Source: Mucor racemosus
Lineage: Eukaryota > Mucoromycota > Mucoromycetes > Mucorales > Mucoraceae
DNA: 64,000 nucleotides
NCBI GenBank assembly: GCA_027405735.1
Contig: JAPEHQ010000001.1
Coordinates: 1,302,001-1,366,000, forward strand
Reading direction: 5' to 3'
This document shows positions 59,686 to 64,000 of the stretch, in pieces (within the stretch, counting starts at the first letter, position 1; each line of letters begins with the position of its first letter). Under the pieces are notes generated by a model. That model was not told the origin of the DNA. It made no database searches and saw only the letters and a program-made list of their open reading frames with translations. The position numbers and the translations under genes are program-made.

Positions 59686-60952
59686 ATGGTTTACATTCCT
59701 TCTCTCTCTGCTGCATTCGCCTTCCTTGCCCTTGCCACTTCAGTTCAAGCCGCTACTTGTACCGCTAAGCATGGTACTTCTGATGATAGTTTAACTATTG
59801 CCGAAGCTTTTAAATCTTGTAAAAACGGTGGTACTGTCGTTTTCACTAAAGGTGCCACTTACAATCTCAAGACCTTGATCAACATTTCTGGCCTTAAGAA
59901 TGTCAATGTCCAATTTTACGGTACTGTCAACTTGCCCGCTCTCAATACCAAGTATGAAGGTGCTACTGCATTCTTCAAGATTGCTGGTGACAACATTCAT
60001 TGGGATGGTGCCGGTGTTGGTAACTTTGTTGGTGGTGGCCAAAAGTGGTGGGATGTCAAGAACAACAAGGCTCCTACCGTCTTTAGAATGACTGCCACTC
60101 ACTCCGTCTTTAGAGATTTCAAGATCACTAGTGCTCCTCGTGCTCATATGGCTTTAACTAGCTCTGATGATGTTGTCCTCGAAAAGGTTGTTCTTTACAC
60201 TGTCTCCAGTAACAGCAATGCCCCCAAGAACACGTAAGTTTTGTATGTATGATACAATTTGACAATTCACTAATGATTTTATAAATTATACTTAGTGATG
60301 CCCTCGATATCTCTTCTTCCAAGAACTTGATCTTCAGAGATTCTGATCTTACTGTCGGTGATGATTGTACTGCCATCAACGGCGGTGTCTCCAATGTCAC
60401 TTTATCCAACATCCACTGTGTCAATGGTCATGGTTTCAGTGTTGGTTCCCTCGGTAAGGGTGGCTCTACTGAATCTGTCAAGCAAATCAGAGTTACTGGC
60501 AGTACCTGTACCAACTGTCAAAACGGTATTCGTATCAAGACCTGGAGTGGTGGAAAGGGTAGCGTTTCTGATATCCGTTTCGAAAATGTCAAGCTCAACA
60601 AGGTTGAGAACCCCGTTGTTATTGATGAATTCTACTGTGACAAGAACCAAAAATCCTACTGTACAAAGAACTCCAACACCTCTTTGAATATCAGCAACGT
60701 CGTTATCAATCACATTACTGGGCAAGTACATGTGCAAATTGATATTAAATTAGAAAAATCATTAATGTGTTATTTGTAAATAGTTCTACCTCTGCCAAGA
60801 AGAACCCTGTTATCAGCATTGAATGTGCTCCTGGTACCCCTTGTTCTGGTTTCTCTATCAGCAACGTCGATATCACCAAGAACTCCAAGACCGTTAAGAA
60901 CGTATGCACCAATCTTAATGGATCTGACAAGATTTCTTACTGTAAGCAATAA
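59686..60952 (+). CDS. Secreted exopolygalacturonase (GH28)
   Basis: Exons 59686-60233, 60296-60721 and 60784-60952 give 380 residues. GH28 enzymes hydrolyse polygalacturonic acid in pectin. All four catalytic motifs are present in order: NTD (PKNTDALDI), GDD ([10 protein letters not shown]), GHG (NGHGFSVGS) and RIK (GIRIKTWSG). A signal peptide (residues 1-22, ending SVQA) directs secretion, and Cys residues are spaced as in the right-handed beta-helix family. Overall layout matches the Rhizopus-type enzymes. The second intron (60722-60783) begins with GC (GCAAGT) instead of GT; the only GT nearby would break the frame. Codons are richer in C/G at third positions than in the regulatory genes, as expected for high expression; horizontal transfer is possible but not shown by this. 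Confidence 0.96.
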
Positions 60953-61599
60953 ATATATCTCTACCAATAACATTTAGAAGACAATAGCACGTAGAAATCA
61001 ATAATTTTATGTAATTGTTTTTATGAATAAAATGCATTTTATAAAAAAAATTAATTTACAAATGTCAGTTTATGAAATATTTTCTATTTTAAATATGCAT
61101 TTGCATATTACTGTATATATGTACCATATATTAAATTAAGGTTTACAATTCTGTACTATGCATGTTGTAACTTGTCAGACTATCACCAAAATACGAATTT
61201 TTTTGCAATATCTGAAACGATCTTCGTTATAAAAAACAGTTTGTCGATCCAGTTGGTAAATGCAAAATTTCCTGAATTTTCAAAGATCGGTATTAATTCT
61301 TTCTCTCTCAATTTATATGCAAACCAAGGTACAAGTTGCGGTCATAATAGAACGCAGCATTGTCCATTATATAATGCTTTATCTCTTGAGAAATCATAAA
61401 GAGACTTTCATGATGCAGCATGAATCTTCAACTGCAAGTTTTACATTACATGATTTTAACTCATAGATATGTTACTTGAAAATCAACACCAGAAGTCTAT
61501 TTTAATGAAAATTAGTTATATTTCCTTCTGCAATTGTAATACTCAAAAACCAATCTTGGAAAAAGTTAAATTTCAAGAAAGCTGATTAATATCAAAGTT
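60953..61599. other. Intergenic, no supported gene
   Basis: Short overlapping ORFs at 61172-61466 have no motif. Confidence 0.5.
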
Positions 61600-62835
61600 G
61601 TTCATCTTCGAAATTGGAGCGTGCCCTCTTTCCATAGTAAACCCGAACAACATACAACACACTTTTTGAAGTATACCTTAGACACTACTAAATAGATATG
61701 AATTGGCCGTATTATGCTAGCTAATCTTGAATTCATGTTATATTTCATAAAAGGCTCAAAAACACGTAAAATTCACTGCTTTTTCCTTGAAAACTGGGTT
61801 TCACTTTTCATCGCTGCTATACTTTTTTTTTCACTAAATAACACCAAGAAAAAATTATATGCCAATGTACCTGAGATGTTCAACTTTAATCCAAAAATAA
61901 GTATCCGGAAATATCCTAATTTTTGCAGTTGGTATTAATTTTTCAGTGCTAAGGTTTCAGATTTTTTACGCGTATTTCAGTGCTAAAGAATTGAAAACTT
62001 TGGGGCTTCATATCTCTAAAAACAATTAAGCTATACTAACATTTTTTAATAATAAAACTTACTTGTTTTAAAGCGCTCTATAACATATTTAAGTATAAAA
62101 AAATTCTGAGCACTTTTATTTTTTTTTCTTTTTTTTTGACATTTTTGTAGTAGATTTCGAAATATTTGTTAAATTGAGTAGCGGTTTCTTTTTACTCATG
62201 TCATTAAGCGCGTTGAGCTCTCTTGGATCCAATTTAGATTTTTTCAAAATATTGATTTTTCGTGAGATATTCTCAAAAATGTGTACAAAAAAAGGATACC
62301 TTCATTTCCAGCTTCCATTTTTCCCTTATATACCCTCATCCCAAATTCTGAATCTGAAAAAAATTTGACAAAAATCCTCTTTTCTCTACAAAACGTGCAG
62401 CTAGAAGGTTCAACAATAGCTCGATCGATAGATAATTTTTTTGCCCATCACTGCCATTTATTATATTTTAAATATGCTTATAAAAAGTGATGTGTATCTT
62501 CAAAAAACCTCTAAAATTTCAATTGCATTTTACGCAAAATGTAATGTGAAACATTTATTTTAATTTTATTTAGATGGATGCATAATTCAAAGCTGTACAA
62601 AAACTATTTAAGACGCTAGGTCGACTTACTTTGCGGCTCATGACCCATTAAACGATTATGTTTTTTGAATCATTTTTCATTGATTTCAACAAATAAATTT
62701 TGGACCCCGTGATGATAGATTTTCAGCTGTGAAAAGAACTATTACTTTGATTATCTCGACGAAAAATCAATATTTTTTGCTGAAACAAAAAATGCAGATT
62801 AGCTTAGAGTTGGATCTGTCTTGTGAATAACACAA
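61600..62835 (-). repeat. Repeat F, copy 6
   Basis: Full-length inverted copy. Its outer flank shares TTGCCAGTGCACTTATATT with the flank of copy 1 (13,870-13,900, inverted), so flank and repeat moved together. Confidence 0.85.
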
Positions 62836-63570
62836 AAAACCACTATCTTGATTTAGGCGCCCAATTTTCCATAATCAATTTTAGATCAATTTCGGTCAAT
62901 GTTTTGCCAGTGCACTTATATTTTGATATTAACATTTCTATTTTCCAAGAGACAGAGAGATATCAATGGCCTATAGGAGAATGAAGGTGCATCTCTCTCC
63001 TTTAAAAATTTTACATAATTCGACTCAATATTGGGTCAAACTCAAAACATTCAAAACCTATTTAAAATCTGCTGCATCCACCGGTTAATTGTAGGATAAT
63101 GAACCTTCTGATTTGTAATCCTTATTGATAAGAATTCAGCTAACTGATCTATGATATTATTCTCGATTATTGTTGTATGCCACCAAGTACCATCCTTTAT
63201 TACCTTGTACAGTATCAATATATCTTACATCTTACACTCTATTGACTACGAAATGCATTGAAGTGCAAAGTTTTGATACCCGATATAAGAAACTCCTAGC
63301 ATACTAAGTTTGTCCAGCAATCAACAAGAACCCTTGGACCTCAATAATTATGACACCATATTATTTCATCTCAGCGGTTAACCAACAATCAATTAGCTAT
63401 CAAATCAATATCCAAGCACATTTAGCGCAGCATTAAAACAAGGTGACTCACAAGCTCTGAAAGCACGGTTAAATTATGATTGATCCATTTCAATCCATAG
63501 ATTATCATAAAACAGCTCTAATGGTTCAATAGTAGTGCCTTAAATTACATCTCAGGACCTCGATTATGAA
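62836..63570 (+). repeat. Repeat X-related segment, copy 3
   Basis: 63,140-63,570 matches 48,610-48,960 in the same orientation (CTAGCATACTAAGTT, AGCGGTTAACCAA, CACATTTAGCGCAGCATT), although repeat F next to it is in the opposite orientation to copy 5. The 62,960-63,060 part resembles 9,220-9,300. Confidence 0.75.
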
Positions 63571-64000
63571 AATATTTGTTTTCAAGCATAGCTACAATAA
63601 TAACTATGGTTTATAGACAAAAAATTAGATTATTCTTTTTTTGTTTCTATATCATTTGAAATTTTATTACTTTTCTGGAACATTTCGTGGGCTTGTATAG
63701 CCAGTTCTAGCTTTACATTGAGCAGATATAAATATTATTATTGCCTTCAATTTCATTTGGTAATCAAGCAATACGTTCAACACTACTACAGTAGTAAATA
63801 ATGGTATTTGATATTTGTTCTTAAAATGCAGTTAAATGAAAATATCAGTCTCTAATATAACAACTGCTACCTATATTAAAACCATTAGTCTCTTATGTTA
63901 GAATGTGTATTCAAATACAAGAAAAGAGTACCAGCTTGATAGTCTCATATGCCTTATCAAACGGTGAATATATCCTTGGAATATGAAAACAAAAAGAGAG
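63571..64000 (-). repeat. Repeat R1, copy C (cut by window end)
   Basis: Reverse complement of about 2,880-3,300, including the CCTTATCAAACGGTGAATAT landmark. It continues past the end of the window. Confidence 0.8.

Noticed and set aside
59686..60952. Bacterial origin of the polygalacturonase
   Set aside because: Introns, fungal GH28 motif spacing and a fungal signal peptide explain it; codon bias alone is not evidence of transfer.
1..64000. Viral or toxin genes
   Set aside because: No such coding sequence was recognised; the mobile DNA seen is transposon-type.

Overview
The window is eukaryotic, AT-rich and fungal, most likely from an early-diverging filamentous fungus of the Mucorales. 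The basis is many short GT-AG introns (about 50-155 nt) inside otherwise compact genes, a fungal-type beta-tubulin, a Rhizopus-type secreted GH28 exopolygalacturonase, a zinc-fingerless Fpg glycosylase, a palmitoylation-type casein kinase I and Q/N-rich regulators. The assignment to order is an inference; no ribosomal or mitochondrial marker is present.

The layout alternates between repeat deserts and compact gene islands. 1-15.6 kb is a gene-free graveyard. It holds the 3' remnant of a DDE transposase (96-401), a candidate solo LTR (902-1424), two copies of a ~2 kb repeat that carries a dead fragment of a dynein-intermediate-chain-like WD40 gene, a 21-bp minisatellite whose open stretches spell a heptapeptide, a ~91-bp tandem array, a fold-back CACTA-type element nested in an LTR-like insertion, and copy 1 of a 1.2-kb dispersed repeat found six times in the window.

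Island 1 (15.7-31.3 kb): secreted/membrane dipeptidase (M19), Hrp1-like two-RRM protein, beta-tubulin, two-box HMG protein, Ted1/Cdc1-type phosphoesterase, Yck-type casein kinase I and a Dug1-type cytosolic dipeptidase. Island 2 (39.2-45.9 kb): Mpv17/PMP22 protein, Bmt6-like methyltransferase, Fpg glycosylase (divergent from Bmt6 over 245 bp), SDR dehydrogenase, bHLH factor and a Ser/Thr-rich wall or GPI-type protein. This island is bracketed by inverted repeat copies at 32.5-37.4 and 46.6-50.4 kb. Island 3 (50.7-61 kb): Sec7-PH ARF exchange factor, a 1,389-residue protein that joins a Q-rich region, a bromodomain, a kinase-like domain and an AT-hook-like tail, and the exopolygalacturonase. 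The window ends in repeats (61.6-64 kb).

The genes are housekeeping and regulatory and do not form a cluster with one shared job. Thematic links are membrane traffic and GPI/plasma-membrane biology (Sec7-PH, Ted1-like, Yck-type kinase), peptide turnover (M19 and M20 dipeptidases) and RNA/chromatin regulation. All exon models were assembled by hand so that reading frames and conserved motifs close; coding totals divide by three in every case. The most notable items are the bromodomain-kinase fusion, the beta-tubulin with Ala198 and Tyr167, the dynein-fragment capture, and three transposon insertions whose empty sites survive in paralogous repeats of the same window.
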